Source of the DNA: CBDDKS01 sp965230335
Lineage (GTDB): Bacteria > Pseudomonadota > Gammaproteobacteria > Enterobacterales > Kangiellaceae
Assembly (NCBI GenBank): GCA_965230335.1
Contig: CBDDKS010000006.1
Coordinates: 558,001-622,000, forward strand
Direction of reading: 5' to 3'
Length of the DNA: 64,000 bases
Position 1 is the stretch's first letter; every line of letters begins with the position of its first letter. The position numbers and the translations under genes are program-made. Of the stretch, positions 34,113-43,667 are shown piece by piece. The notes under the pieces were generated by a model that ran no database searches, was not told where the DNA came from, and worked only from the letters and a program-made list of their open reading frames with translations.

Positions 34113-34688
34113 GTGAGTTGTCTAGAATTTCCTGGTTTATCTAAGCTCAGTCAACAATTAGATAAAGCGGTTCAGTATGACGATCCTAATGAAATTACTC
34201 AAAATGTTAAAAACGTTTTGGAATCACTTATTAAAAATAAAGAAATCCAGGTACCTAAAGAGTGTATGGATATACTGCCTTCAGGTTATGGGCGTCGATT
34301 ATTGCACCATAGTGAAGAATATGGTTACACAGCAATTGCCATGACTTGGGGAAGTGGCCAAGGAACACCTATTCATGATCACTGTGACATGTGGTGTGTC
34401 GAAGCTGTATGGACTGGAGAAATTCAAGTCATACAATATGATCTTATTGATAAAAAAGAAGACTTATATCAGTTTGAACGTAAAGATGAAATCATTGGTA
34501 CTATCGGCTGTGCTGGCTGTTTAATACCGCCTTATGATTATCATGTGATTCGCAACACTTGTGGCGAATCGACAGCAGTATCATTACACGTTTATAGTGG
34601 TGACATGAAAGCATGTAATGTTTTTACACCAACACAAAATGATTCCTGGTATAAGAAAGAATCCAAAGCACTTTGCTATAACAACTGA
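34113..34688 (+). CDS. Cysteine dioxygenase family enzyme
   Basis: This mononuclear iron cupin oxidises L-cysteine (or a related thiol) to the sulfinate. In 191 residues (GTG start behind AAGGAG) the residues known from mammalian CDO are all in place: iron ligands His88 and His90 in HDHCDMWC, His144 in YDYHVIR, then His159 and Tyr161 in SLHVYSG, plus Arg61/Arg62 near the substrate carboxylate position. Cys95 occupies the position of the human Cys93 that cross-links to Tyr157; many bacterial enzymes have Gly there. slyX follows 13 bp later. The exact thiol substrate (cysteine or 3-mercaptopropionate) cannot be fixed. Confidence 0.86.
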   Translation: MSCLEFPGLSKLSQQLDKAVQYDDPNEITQNVKNVLESLIKNKEIQVPKECMDILPSGYGRRLLHHSEEYGYTAIAMTWGSGQGTPIHDHCDMWCVEAVWTGEIQVIQYDLIDKKEDLYQFERKDEIIGTIGCAGCLIPPYDYHVIRNTCGESTAVSLHVYSGDMKACNVFTPTQNDSWYKKESKALCYNN

Positions 34689-34701
34689 TCGCAGGTAAAC
34701 C

Positions 34702-34926
34702 ATGTTAGGTTCTGAAAAGCCAGATTCTGAAAATCGACTGATGGATATTGAAAGTCAACTGGCTTTTCAAGAAGATACGATAGAACAGTTAAATCAAACT
34801 GTCATTCAGCAACAGCGTCAAATTGACCAATTGCAACATCATTTAATTCAAGTAAAAAGTAAATTACAGGATTTATCGGATAATACCAAGATATTACCGG
34901 ACTCTGAACGTCCTCCACATTATTAA
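34702..34926 (+). CDS. slyX: SlyX family coiled-coil protein
   Basis: This 74-residue cytoplasmic protein is almost entirely a coiled coil (ENRLMDIESQLAFQEDTIEQ, then LNQTVIQQQRQIDQLQHHL) with the SlyX ending SERPPHY. SlyX proteins are common in gammaproteobacteria and their function is unclear. It lies directly after the dioxygenase gene and is probably cotranscribed. Confidence 0.93.
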   Translation: MLGSEKPDSENRLMDIESQLAFQEDTIEQLNQTVIQQQRQIDQLQHHLIQVKSKLQDLSDNTKILPDSERPPHY

Positions 34927-34981
34927 ATAATATAAAAATATCTACTTGTAGCCACTTACTTTATGGTCACTCTACCCTGGT

Positions 34982-35788
34982 TCATCGTGTTAATGAGTTT
35001 TTACTCAACTTCAGGTAAATCAATCCAATACAAACCAGAGTATACAGTAAACAAACGATGATATCGGCAAGTGATGCTGATGCACTCATTGGAACATTCA
35101 GTGAGCGGATCATATTTTCAGCCGGTATGGGAATTAAACGATTCACGACCTGGAAAGGTAGCCAATGTGCAATATCGTCGGGCAGTTTATAATATAAATA
35201 CAATTCCAATAAACGGTATAGCAATAAAACCATTATAGTTAATACGGTTCGTTTGGTTAATGTCATCATTAAATAAGAAAAATTTAATATAAAAAACAAA
35301 CTCAACATATAATGAAATAATAAAGAAACACTTTTGCCAAAATCCAAAAACACGTTATTCTTTGCAATGGCACTACTCAATATAACAACATGAATCATGG
35401 CAAAGATAACCAGAAAGCCAATAAAAATTTGCTTACCAATAATAAGATCTGTGTAATTAAGTCCATCAATGACATGTTGTCTCAAAGTTCTGTATTTATA
35501 TTCATTCGATAACATTAGAATAAAAACAAGAATCAATAAAAAATTTAAGAAGCTTGCGATATAAATGATTAATTTCCATACCTCTGGTGCAAAAAATAAT
35601 GTACTGGCCATCCCCATAACCATTGAAATATCACCATTGCCTGTTCGTGCTGTAACCTCTTCATAGGTATTATTTAAGACAACAATGGTTAATACAAAAA
35701 TAACTGAGTAAATACCCAATAAAATAAGAAAGGAACGACTATAAAACAGCTTAATCCATTCTATTTGTAATAATCTTAATGACATCAT
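34982..35788 (-). CDS. ABC-2 type exporter permease (BcrB-like)
   Basis: This 268-residue inner-membrane protein has about six transmembrane helices (around 20-38, 60-85, 103-125, 145-165, 170-190 and 240-260) and the typical opening LLQIEWIKLFYSRSFLILL. The ATG overlaps the stop of the ATPase gene by 4 bp. The pair resembles BcrAB/Nat-type ABC-2 exporters, whose cargo may be peptide antibiotics, lipids or sodium; the substrate is unknown. Confidence 0.82.
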   Translation of the reverse strand: MMSLRLLQIEWIKLFYSRSFLILLGIYSVIFVLTIVVLNNTYEEVTARTGNGDISMVMGMASTLFFAPEVWKLIIYIASFLNFLLILVFILMLSNEYKYRTLRQHVIDGLNYTDLIIGKQIFIGFLVIFAMIHVVILSSAIAKNNVFLDFGKSVSLLFHYMLSLFFILNFSYLMMTLTKRTVLTIMVLLLYRLLELYLYYKLPDDIAHWLPFQVVNRLIPIPAENMIRSLNVPMSASASLADIIVCLLYTLVCIGLIYLKLSKNSLTR

Positions 35789-36675
35789 GATTGTGTCACC
35801 TCTAAAAATTGTGCTTCCAGACTTTTTTTCTTTTTGACGATATGAGTTAAAGTAATATGGTTTTCAAAACAATATTGATTTAATACTTCCGGTGTCAATG
35901 TTGATTCGCAAGATACTCTCAAACCCTCTTTAGATTCTTTAACAGAGTGAATTAAAGTATGTCTACCAAGCACTTCTTTTAATGCCATGATGTTACTAGC
36001 AGAAACCTCCAGCATGTTATCATCCGATAAAATATTGTTCACTGCTCCCTGCATCAATAAATTTCCCTGTTTGATGATGGCAACATCTGTACAGACTTTT
36101 TCCACTTCATCCAACATATGACTTGCTAAAATAATGGTAACCTGATTTTCAGCAATCTGTTGAATCAACTGTCGTATTTCTGCAATCCCTTGTGGATCCA
36201 AACCATTGGTTGGCTCATCCAATACCAATACTTTAGGTTTCCCCAATAGTGCTGAAGCAATGGCCAAACGTTGTTTCATGCCCAAGGAAAAAGTTTTAAA
36301 TTTGTCTTTTTTTCTGGTAGACAAATCGACAATCGTTAAGACTCTTGCAATATCCTTTTCATCAACCTGTTTAATTTTGGCAGCAATTTTCAGATTATTC
36401 TCTGCTGACAAATAATCATAAAAATTGGGGGTTTCTAATAAAGTGCCTATGTTTCGACGAATCTGTGCTGTTGAGTGTCTACCAAACCACTTAACATGAC
36501 CAGAAGTGGGTTTGGTAACATTCATAGCAATGCTGAGTAATGTTGTTTTACCACTACCATTTGGACCAAGTAGTCCCAGTATACTGCCTTCATCGACTGT
36601 CAAATTAACTTGGTTTAAAGCCCACTGACGTCCATACTGTTTGCTGAGATCATTAACCACCAAAATTTCATTCAT
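35785..36675 (-). CDS. ABC transporter ATP-binding protein (BcrA-like)
   Basis: This 296-residue ATPase has Walker A GPNGSGKT (37-44), signature FSLGMKQRLAIA (129-140, with the SLGM variant typical of drug-exporter ATPases), Walker B VLVLDEPTNGLDP (149-161) and the H-loop ILASHMLDEVEKV. The C-terminal 80 residues follow the drug-exporter subfamily (DUF4162-like). It is translationally coupled to the permease, forming a two-gene exporter. Confidence 0.92.
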   Translation of the reverse strand: MNEILVVNDLSKQYGRQWALNQVNLTVDEGSILGLLGPNGSGKTTLLSIAMNVTKPTSGHVKWFGRHSTAQIRRNIGTLLETPNFYDYLSAENNLKIAAKIKQVDEKDIARVLTIVDLSTRKKDKFKTFSLGMKQRLAIASALLGKPKVLVLDEPTNGLDPQGIAEIRQLIQQIAENQVTIILASHMLDEVEKVCTDVAIIKQGNLLMQGAVNNILSDDNMLEVSASNIMALKEVLGRHTLIHSVKESKEGLRVSCESTLTPEVLNQYCFENHITLTHIVKKKKSLEAQFLEVTQS

Positions 36676-36751
36676 TGAGAAATCCTCTTGTTTAATCCTA
36701 CAAGGCTTCTACCTTCTATAACCATCTTACTTAACACTCAACTGAGGTTAC

Positions 36752-39700
36752 TTATTCTGGAGTGCCATCTGCGCGCCAGCGATTAATTAAAATTCTTTGT
36801 GCAGAAGTAATTGATAATCCCCCCATACCTGTTGGATATGCCGTTGAAAAACAATCTCCCAAGTCTCCATCATCTGTTAAACAGGAAAAATTACTATTAG
36901 CTAATCGTGTTCTAACCACATTGTTTGAGTGACAATTGCTACAAGTTGTTGTCCCAACACCTGTGATCACTACTGAATTAGCAACGCTTGGTAAAATATT
37001 GTTTTGATAACTCACCTTTGTTCTAATGAGAGATGAATTAGCACTGGGTGTTGATACCTCTGTTGCCGTTAATGCAACCACTTGATAATTATATACTGTA
37101 TTAGATTGTAATCCAGTATCCAGAAAAGAACGTGTTGTTGTTTCTCCAACTTTTTGAAAAACACTGCCACCCATGTGTCGAAAAATATCATATCTTATGG
37201 GTGAGCCCTCAAGAGGTAAATCCCAACTCAATCGAATACTGGTTGTTGTTCTATCATTTAAAGCATCATTCACCCGAACATTTAATGGTGATAATTGTCC
37301 CGATGGTGTTGAGTCAATGGTCACCACACCATAACCCGGCGACACATCACCATATCCATCGACATTCGCACAACCACTTTCTGACAAATCTCCATCACTG
37401 TCTCTTAAACTGTAACGAAAAAAATCAACACCTCGATTTAAAGGATTGGATAAAGTGTATTGATATCGACCAGGACCTATCAATGATAAAGTACCAAACG
37501 TTAAACTGTTTTCATCATTCACTGCTTCAATTTGTAAGCCGTGATCACCATCATTATTTAAATTTTCTAAAAATATGGGTACATCAAAACTATTACTTGA
37601 ATCTGTTGCAACAGAAAAACAATTTGCAATGGGAATTCGGTCAACAATTTGAATACTTCGTTCAAGCGTATTCATTTGACCCGACTCATTGGATACCGTT
37701 AATTGAATCATATATTCACCACCTGGAATATCTGCTTGAAAACTACTTCCTTGATTCACATCACTGGATAACACAGAGTTACTATTGTTTGGTGTGGTTA
37801 ATTGCCAGGAAAAACTTTCTGCGAAAAAACTACCGCTGGCATCCAGTTGAATCCTATCATCAATGGTAAATGACTCTCCTGATGTCCAAATACTGGCAAC
37901 AGGCAAACCAGGTATTGTATTAGATGCGACATCATTATCAGAAATCAAATCATTATTTAAATGTTGTTTTAACAAATCTGCCGCTGATGTATGACCATCA
38001 AAGTCCAGCCAAAATCTATCCATTGTCAATCGGGACAAAGGCATTAATCCCTGTTCATACACAAAATTAACTAAAGATTCATTTTCGATAAATTCAGCAT
38101 AGCTGTCAAAATCGATAGCAGGTTCATCCTGCTGTACATGACATAAACGACAATAACGTGAAAAAACATCATGGTACAACTCTGGCTCATTTGCCCATCC
38201 TGGCAAAATATAGCTGCCGTTAAATCTGGCATCTTGCGGTAAATTGGTTAAAACAGAAACATCTGTATTAGATAATGTTTCTCCAACAGCAGGTAAAGCG
38301 TTTTCATTGCCATACCAACCGTGGATTAAACGTATTGAGGTTTCATATCTGTCAGGGTTATCAGCAAATGTATGTAATACCATTTCATTTTGTGCCCTAA
38401 ATGACGGCTCTTGAGCCTCCCGTTCATAAACTTCATCGGATACAATCAAATCTATTGGATTATAATCTGGATCAATAACATCCGAATTATTCGCATCAAC
38501 ATATAAAAAGGAATCCAAATCCCATGGCATAAAACTGGCGTTTAAATGAGCATGACTGGCTGGAATAGTATTTAAAGGTGTTTGATTAAACACTTGTGCA
38601 TCAAAAAGACCATCATGACAAGCTAAACAAACACCCGGTAATGCACGTTCTCCTCGTCCATCAAAATTCATTGTAGCTGAGCGTATCATGCCACCATTCA
38701 CTTCATCAGGGACATAAGCATAGAACTTTACTGTTTTATCCGTTGTTGAAAAAGTACCATCTCCACACTGACCAGTTGGTGTCGGGCTATATTCCATCAC
38801 CACCGTGGCAAAAGCACCTCGTTTTTCAATAGCATTTTGTAAATTGGGATAATTGATGACATAAGAATACACATTACCTGCATTGTCTTTTCTTATCCAC
38901 ATATCTCTACCGAATCCCAAGTCATAATTATTCGTATATAACGTATGTACCGCATCATTATTTTCAATAAAGTTGCCATTTCTATCTTTAAATCCAGAAT
39001 GTATTAACCAATCATCCAAAGTGGCTGCCTGACCTAAAGGATCAATACAATCATAATATTGATTGGCAGATAGTACTGACTCCAAATTTAAAGCCTGTCG
39101 AATATTTTCTAAATTCAACATAGCAGAAAATTGATTATTGCCTGTATTAATAATGGTTGTTTTTTGAGACTGCATCTCTTTATTATTAACACTCAGGTTT
39201 CTAGACTGACTCACAATATTTTGTGCTCTAACAGCAGAAAAATCTGAGTCTGACTGATTCGCAACCACAACCGTTAATGGGACTGAAGATTCCGTAGTTA
39301 AGGTGACTTCCAACTCGACATTCGCAGTTGCCAATAGTTCCGGTTCAAGACGTTGATTGCGATTATCATTTTGAAAGTTTTCATTCACATCATCAACATC
39401 TAATACGTAAATAGGTACTTTAAAAAATGCATTTCTGGTATCAACGACGGTATTAGGCGTTCTATTATTAACAAAGCTTTCATCTAAAATAAAACTATCA
39501 GAAAAGCTGACATAAGGTCTACGTAAACTTTGTGGATTTCCATTCTTATCAGTCCATGAAATCAATAATGTCGTATTTATATTAAAATCGATGGTTTCTG
39601 GTAATACTCTATTGATTGGAGCAGAAACAAATAAATAAAAGTATTCTTTATCTTCTGGTTTTGTTAAAAAATGATCCACATCTTTAACAGGATTGACAAC

Positions 39701-40105
39701 AACAGTCACTTCATCCTGAGCAGTATGGCCATCTGCATCTGTTATCGTTAATTGAAACCTCAGTTGTGTTTCAGTATCAACCAAAGGTGCAGTAAAGGCT
39801 TTTGAGTTTCTCGCTCGTTCAAGTAATGTCACAGAATATCCACTATTATCCATTTGTTGCCAGTCAAACTCGAGAATGGGATCGTCAATGCCATTACTAT
39901 CTTTTGCTGATAATTGAACAATCGATCCAGAACGTACCTGATAAACGTTACCCGTTTGTGCAGCACCCATTCCTATGACTTGAGCAACGGCTTGTGGCAA
40001 ACTGTCAGAAGGTGTATTTTTTTCGCAAGACAACAAACCTATGACTAAACATATCGAAATAAAACAATACCCTGCTTTTTGTAACCCATGTCCATTAAAA
40101 TTCAT
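36752..40105 (-). CDS. Large outer-surface lipoprotein with three c-type haem motifs, PKD, cadherin-like and FN3 domains
   Basis: This 1117-residue protein has a lipoprotein signal with lipobox LLSC (Cys27). Visible domains in order: a PKD-like domain (about 52-138, ending VTVVVNP); a long unassigned region; a cytochrome-like region with CLACH (493-497) and CRLCH (652-656); a second PKD-like domain (about 745-822); a cadherin-like domain (about 823-918); fibronectin III (about 938-1030); and a final CSNCH motif (1055-1059). Three CxxCH motifs imply up to three covalent haems. The ATG has a GGAGC site that overlaps the end of the barrel gene by 11 bp, so the two are coupled. I infer an electron-transfer or haem-bearing protein on the outer surface. 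It could also be an adhesin with structural haems. Confidence 0.8.
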   Translation of the reverse strand: MNFNGHGLQKAGYCFISICLVIGLLSCEKNTPSDSLPQAVAQVIGMGAAQTGNVYQVRSGSIVQLSAKDSNGIDDPILEFDWQQMDNSGYSVTLLERARNSKAFTAPLVDTETQLRFQLTITDADGHTAQDEVTVVVNPVKDVDHFLTKPEDKEYFYLFVSAPINRVLPETIDFNINTTLLISWTDKNGNPQSLRRPYVSFSDSFILDESFVNNRTPNTVVDTRNAFFKVPIYVLDVDDVNENFQNDNRNQRLEPELLATANVELEVTLTTESSVPLTVVVANQSDSDFSAVRAQNIVSQSRNLSVNNKEMQSQKTTIINTGNNQFSAMLNLENIRQALNLESVLSANQYYDCIDPLGQAATLDDWLIHSGFKDRNGNFIENNDAVHTLYTNNYDLGFGRDMWIRKDNAGNVYSYVINYPNLQNAIEKRGAFATVVMEYSPTPTGQCGDGTFSTTDKTVKFYAYVPDEVNGGMIRSATMNFDGRGERALPGVCLACHDGLFDAQVFNQTPLNTIPASHAHLNASFMPWDLDSFLYVDANNSDVIDPDYNPIDLIVSDEVYEREAQEPSFRAQNEMVLHTFADNPDRYETSIRLIHGWYGNENALPAVGETLSNTDVSVLTNLPQDARFNGSYILPGWANEPELYHDVFSRYCRLCHVQQDEPAIDFDSYAEFIENESLVNFVYEQGLMPLSRLTMDRFWLDFDGHTSAADLLKQHLNNDLISDNDVASNTIPGLPVASIWTSGESFTIDDRIQLDASGSFFAESFSWQLTTPNNSNSVLSSDVNQGSSFQADIPGGEYMIQLTVSNESGQMNTLERSIQIVDRIPIANCFSVATDSSNSFDVPIFLENLNNDGDHGLQIEAVNDENSLTFGTLSLIGPGRYQYTLSNPLNRGVDFFRYSLRDSDGDLSESGCANVDGYGDVSPGYGVVTIDSTPSGQLSPLNVRVNDALNDRTTTSIRLSWDLPLEGSPIRYDIFRHMGGSVFQKVGETTTRSFLDTGLQSNTVYNYQVVALTATEVSTPSANSSLIRTKVSYQNNILPSVANSVVITGVGTTTCSNCHSNNVVRTRLANSNFSCLTDDGDLGDCFSTAYPTGMGGLSITSAQRILINRWRADGTPE

Positions 40106-41639
40106 AACGTGCTCCTAAAGTTATTTGAGATTGATCAAAGAAATCTAAATTTTTAACTCGTTGATAATTGATAAAAGCCTGAAGACCACCACTTGCCTGG
40201 CCACTTGCAGAGACTTGAGTATTGCCTCTCAATACAGCAGAAAGCCCCAAATGATAAACGATATAGTTATCATCCAACTCATCAGTAGCCAGTTGAAATC
40301 CGGTATCAGTCGAAACAGCATTCACATAATTTGACTCAATCATCTGAGCATCGGTTTCTGCATTGTTTACATATTCAATAAGAAGATAAGGCAGCCAAAC
40401 CTGTTGTTTGGTTAGCCATTGTGTTTGAAATCTCATACCCAAACGATAACTTAATAAATCAAAATCCTGTTCTTCTATAACCAGATCAAAAGCATCATTA
40501 TTGATATCTTCTTCAGTAAAAGCATCTATCTTAATAGATACTGATTCAATTTGTAATGAGGGTTCAAACGACCATTGCCGCCAACGCCATTGATAACCGG
40601 CTTCAAGAAATAATGTTTGCATCTTTGCTGTCGTTTCTGAAACGGTGACCGTATTGACACTGTCAGTATCCGGATTTAAAGACGCGTAACGAATAGAGCG
40701 TTCACTATCAAAATCCAATGTTTGTAAACCCAGAGCCAAACTCAAATATAAAGCACCCTGTTGATAACTGGCAAAAGGCATAAAACTGAGTCCTTCAGAG
40801 TCAATACCACCATCAACAATACTCTGTGTTGAATCAAAATCAATGTCCTGTTCTAAAATACCAACAATAGCGCCCAATACCCAACGATGATTGAGTCGAT
40901 AATCCATACCCAAAGTGACCTGTTGATTATCAAAATCAAAAGCGTCTTCCTGATCACTCGGCGCTCTATCACCTGATCCAAAGTTAAAGTTGATAAATCC
41001 ACCCAAACGACTGAACCCACCAGAAGCATCGGCACTGGCACCACCGCCACTTCCTTGGTAAAGATGGGCAATATCCTTTTCTGATACATCATAAAAACCG
41101 GCTATCTGAAAACCTGTCGCCCCCATTCTTAAGGCATTTAATCGCGAGGCTAAACCAGATAACTGTTGCCCAGAAAAATTACTCGAAGCTGTAGATTGAG
41201 CAGCATATTCTTCACTGGCATTCCAACGCAATGCAAAACCCAAATCTGTCAAATCAACCCCTAAACTAAACTGCGTCGGTCCTGTACCATTGATTTCATT
41301 GGCTGTATGTACCAGCTCTCTCACATTTTCAAATAATGTGAATATTTGTCCACCACAATTACCATCACTTTGTACCCTACTTGCTTGATCATCACAACCT
41401 GATTGAAGAATAAGTGCCTCATACGTTGCTTGTACTGACTCAGCAGAACTGGCTTCCAAGCGTGTTGAAAAGCTATCTTTTATATTCAATAAATTGGCAT
41501 GAAGACTTGTTGAAAAGACAGCACTCATCAAACCAATACACATCAAACTGACCATCCTATAACGCCACCTTATAGGAATGTACAATTGTGCGATATTATT
41601 CAGTTGCTGATTCAATGGAGAAAGGAAGTGACGTGACAT
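40095..41639 (-). CDS. Autotransporter-type outer-membrane beta-barrel protein
   Basis: I start this at ATG 41639, because the longer reading begins with TTG inside its own GAGGAG site. The 514-residue product has an unusually long signal region (about 48 residues, basic, then MVSLMCIGLMSAVFSTSLHA). About 200 N-terminal residues follow with two cysteine pairs, then a beta-barrel domain (about 225-514) with strands such as NQQVTLGMDYRL, WVLGAIVGIL, SLALGLQTLDF, TLFLEAGYQWRW, LLSYRLGMRF and the terminal QITLGARYEF. The terminal Phe and the barrel pattern match the autotransporter beta-domain. Its coupling with the trihaem lipoprotein suggests that it is the outer-membrane partner of that protein. 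Confidence 0.8.
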   Translation of the reverse strand: MSRHFLSPLNQQLNNIAQLYIPIRWRYRMVSLMCIGLMSAVFSTSLHANLLNIKDSFSTRLEASSAESVQATYEALILQSGCDDQASRVQSDGNCGGQIFTLFENVRELVHTANEINGTGPTQFSLGVDLTDLGFALRWNASEEYAAQSTASSNFSGQQLSGLASRLNALRMGATGFQIAGFYDVSEKDIAHLYQGSGGGASADASGGFSRLGGFINFNFGSGDRAPSDQEDAFDFDNQQVTLGMDYRLNHRWVLGAIVGILEQDIDFDSTQSIVDGGIDSEGLSFMPFASYQQGALYLSLALGLQTLDFDSERSIRYASLNPDTDSVNTVTVSETTAKMQTLFLEAGYQWRWRQWSFEPSLQIESVSIKIDAFTEEDINNDAFDLVIEEQDFDLLSYRLGMRFQTQWLTKQQVWLPYLLIEYVNNAETDAQMIESNYVNAVSTDTGFQLATDELDDNYIVYHLGLSAVLRGNTQVSASGQASGGLQAFINYQRVKNLDFFDQSQITLGARYEF

Positions 41640-41757
41640 GATAAAAAAACTCCTCAATGATTAGAAAATTCCCAAGGATTTCTGTAGCACAATCCAGTAG
41701 GTCATGTAAAACATCAGCCCAATCGGAAACACAGAATACCTTAAGATTTTCTTTAAC

Positions 41758-41824
41758 GAAGAAGCGTTATAAGCTTCTTCATTATTATGATGTAACCTGA
41801 ATTCAGATTATTATACTCAGGTTA
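41758..41824. repeat. Two inverted repeats, one related to the MITE ends, upstream of the barrel gene
   Basis: GAAGAAGC (41758-41765) and GCTTCTTC (41773-41780) form an 8-bp hairpin. Next to it TAACCTGA (41793-41800) and TCAGGTTA (41817-41824) form another. The second pair repeats the outermost bases of the 9320-9521 element and may be a shrunken copy of it. Neither has a good T-tail on the minus strand, so termination after etfA is possible but not clear. Confidence 0.65.
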
Positions 41825-41857
41825 AGTTTTTATTTCGTTATTAGGCGATGTTACTTT

Positions 41858-42796
41858 TTATGAAGACAAAGCCGCTTTTATTTGAGGTAGCACATCAAAT
41901 AAATCGGCAACCAATCCATAATCTGCCACCTGAAAAATAGGCGCTTCTTCATCTTTATTAATCGCAACAATTACTTTACTGTCTTTCATACCTGCCAAAT
42001 GCTGGATAGCACCGGATATACCAACAGCAATATAAAGCTCAGGGGCAACAATTTTTCCGGTTTGTCCAACCTGATAATCATTAGGAACAAAACCTGCGTC
42101 AACCGCTGCACGAGAAGCACCGACAGCAGCACCTAACAAATCCGCAATCTCATCTAACATTTTAAAATTATCACCGTTTTGCATGCCTCTTCCGCCAGAA
42201 ATCACCACTCGTGCAGATGTCAACTCAGGACGCTCAGACTCTGTACGCTCCTGGGACACCAATGTGGTTTTCTCAAAAGAGGAGCTATCAAAATCCAAAG
42301 AGGTTATCTTGGCTTGACCACCTTCGGCAGAAGTCGCATCAAAACCTGTTGCTCTTACTGTCATGACTTTTTTGGCATCATGGCTTTGTACTGTCGCAAT
42401 GGCATTCCCGGCATAAACTGGTCTTTTAAACGTATCTGGCGAAACCACCTCAATAATATCTGACAACATCTGCACATCTAACTTTGCTGCAACTCTGGGC
42501 AAAAGATTTTTACCAAAGGTTGTTGCAGATGCCAAAATATGATCGTAATCTTTGGCAAGTTCCAACACTAGATGGCTCAAAGATTCTGCCAAAGCATGTT
42601 GTAATGACGCGTGATTTACCTTAATCACCTGTCGAACACCCTCAGTCTGAGCAGCAAGATTTGCCATGGCATCAATATCATCTCCTGCAACCAGCAGATC
42701 GACATCACCACTCAAAGCTTTTGCAGCAGCAATCGTATGGTACGTCGCTGCCTGAATATGATTGGTATCAAGTTCAACAATTACAAGACTGGTCAT
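41858..42796 (-). CDS. etfA: Electron transfer flavoprotein alpha subunit
   Basis: EtfA binds FAD and passes electrons from acyl-CoA and other dehydrogenases to ETF:quinone oxidoreductase. In 312 residues the C-terminal FAD domain has the family signature GRGMQNGDNFKMLDEIADLL, GASRAAVDAGFVPNDYQVGQ and APELYIAVGISGAIQHLAGM. The start overlaps the etfB stop by 4 bp. Length and motifs are standard for the mitochondrial-type ETF. Confidence 0.97.
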   Translation of the reverse strand: MTSLVIVELDTNHIQAATYHTIAAAKALSGDVDLLVAGDDIDAMANLAAQTEGVRQVIKVNHASLQHALAESLSHLVLELAKDYDHILASATTFGKNLLPRVAAKLDVQMLSDIIEVVSPDTFKRPVYAGNAIATVQSHDAKKVMTVRATGFDATSAEGGQAKITSLDFDSSSFEKTTLVSQERTESERPELTSARVVISGGRGMQNGDNFKMLDEIADLLGAAVGASRAAVDAGFVPNDYQVGQTGKIVAPELYIAVGISGAIQHLAGMKDSKVIVAINKDEEAPIFQVADYGLVADLFDVLPQIKAALSS

Positions 42797-43545
42797 TGGA
42801 TCACCTTAGCTTCATTTTTTAATTTTTCGATTAACTCATCAACGTTCTCTACTTTAATACCTGAACTACGAACCGGTGGAGGCTCTACCTTCAAAGTGGT
42901 TATTCGGGATGTAATATCAACACCCAGACTATCAGGAGAAAGCTCTTCAATAGGTTTTTTCTTGGCTTTCATAATATTGGGTAATGAAGCAAAACGTGGT
43001 TCGTTGAGCCGTAAATCCGTTGTAATGACCGCTGGCAAAGTGACTTGTAGTGTTTCCAATCCACCATCAACTTCACGTGTGACGACAGCGTGTTGTTCAT
43101 TCACTTCAACCTGGGATGCAAAGGTTGCCTGAGGCCAATCAAGCAGGGCTGCCAGCATTTGACCGGTTTGATTGTTATCACCATCGATAGACTGCTTTCC
43201 TAAAATAATCAGTTCAGGAGATTCCTTTTCTACAATAGATTGTAAAAGCTTCGCAACACCCAATGGTTCTACGTCATTCTCTGTTTTTATTAAAATACCT
43301 TTGTCGGCACCTAACGCCAAAGCGGTTCGTATGGTTTCCTGAGCTGCCTGAGGTCCGATAGACACAGCAATAATCTCAGAAACGACACCTTTTTCTTTCA
43401 AGCGCACCGCTTCTTCAACGGCAATTTCACAAAAAGGGTTCATCGACATTTTCACATTCGCGGTTTCAACACCAGAATGATCTGGTTTGACGCGAATTTT
43501 AACATTGTAATCAATGACCCGCTTAATAGGTACTAACACTTTCAT
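42793..43545 (-). CDS. etfB: Electron transfer flavoprotein beta subunit
   Basis: EtfB binds AMP and pairs with EtfA. I start at ATG 43545 (250 residues, MKVLVPIKRVIDYNVKIRVK), the standard N-terminus, rather than the in-frame ATG 9 codons upstream. The family signature VDGGLETLQVTLPAVITTDL and the recognition-loop region LNEPRFASLPNIMKAKKKP are present. The ETF:quinone oxidoreductase gene is not in this window, so the electron acceptor must be encoded elsewhere. Confidence 0.96.
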   Translation of the reverse strand: MKVLVPIKRVIDYNVKIRVKPDHSGVETANVKMSMNPFCEIAVEEAVRLKEKGVVSEIIAVSIGPQAAQETIRTALALGADKGILIKTENDVEPLGVAKLLQSIVEKESPELIILGKQSIDGDNNQTGQMLAALLDWPQATFASQVEVNEQHAVVTREVDGGLETLQVTLPAVITTDLRLNEPRFASLPNIMKAKKKPIEELSPDSLGVDITSRITTLKVEPPPVRSSGIKVENVDELIEKLKNEAKVIQ

Positions 43546-43667
43546 TGTTGTTTTCCAAAGTCTGCTATGCACGAAAGTTAAAAAAATCTCTAAAAAGTGT
43601 GCATTTAAGGTTTATTTATACCTGTGCCATTTAAAAGCTGTCTCTTCAAGCAGCACGAGGATATGTC

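Noticed and set aside
37132..37869. A 245-codon plus-strand ORF rich in His, Gln and Leu
   Set aside because: It is antisense to the trihaem lipoprotein; its odd composition follows from the coding strand opposite and no domain is seen.
42611..43132. A 173-codon plus-strand ORF opposite etfA/etfB
   Set aside because: It lies antisense to two well-identified flavoprotein genes and has no recognisable features.
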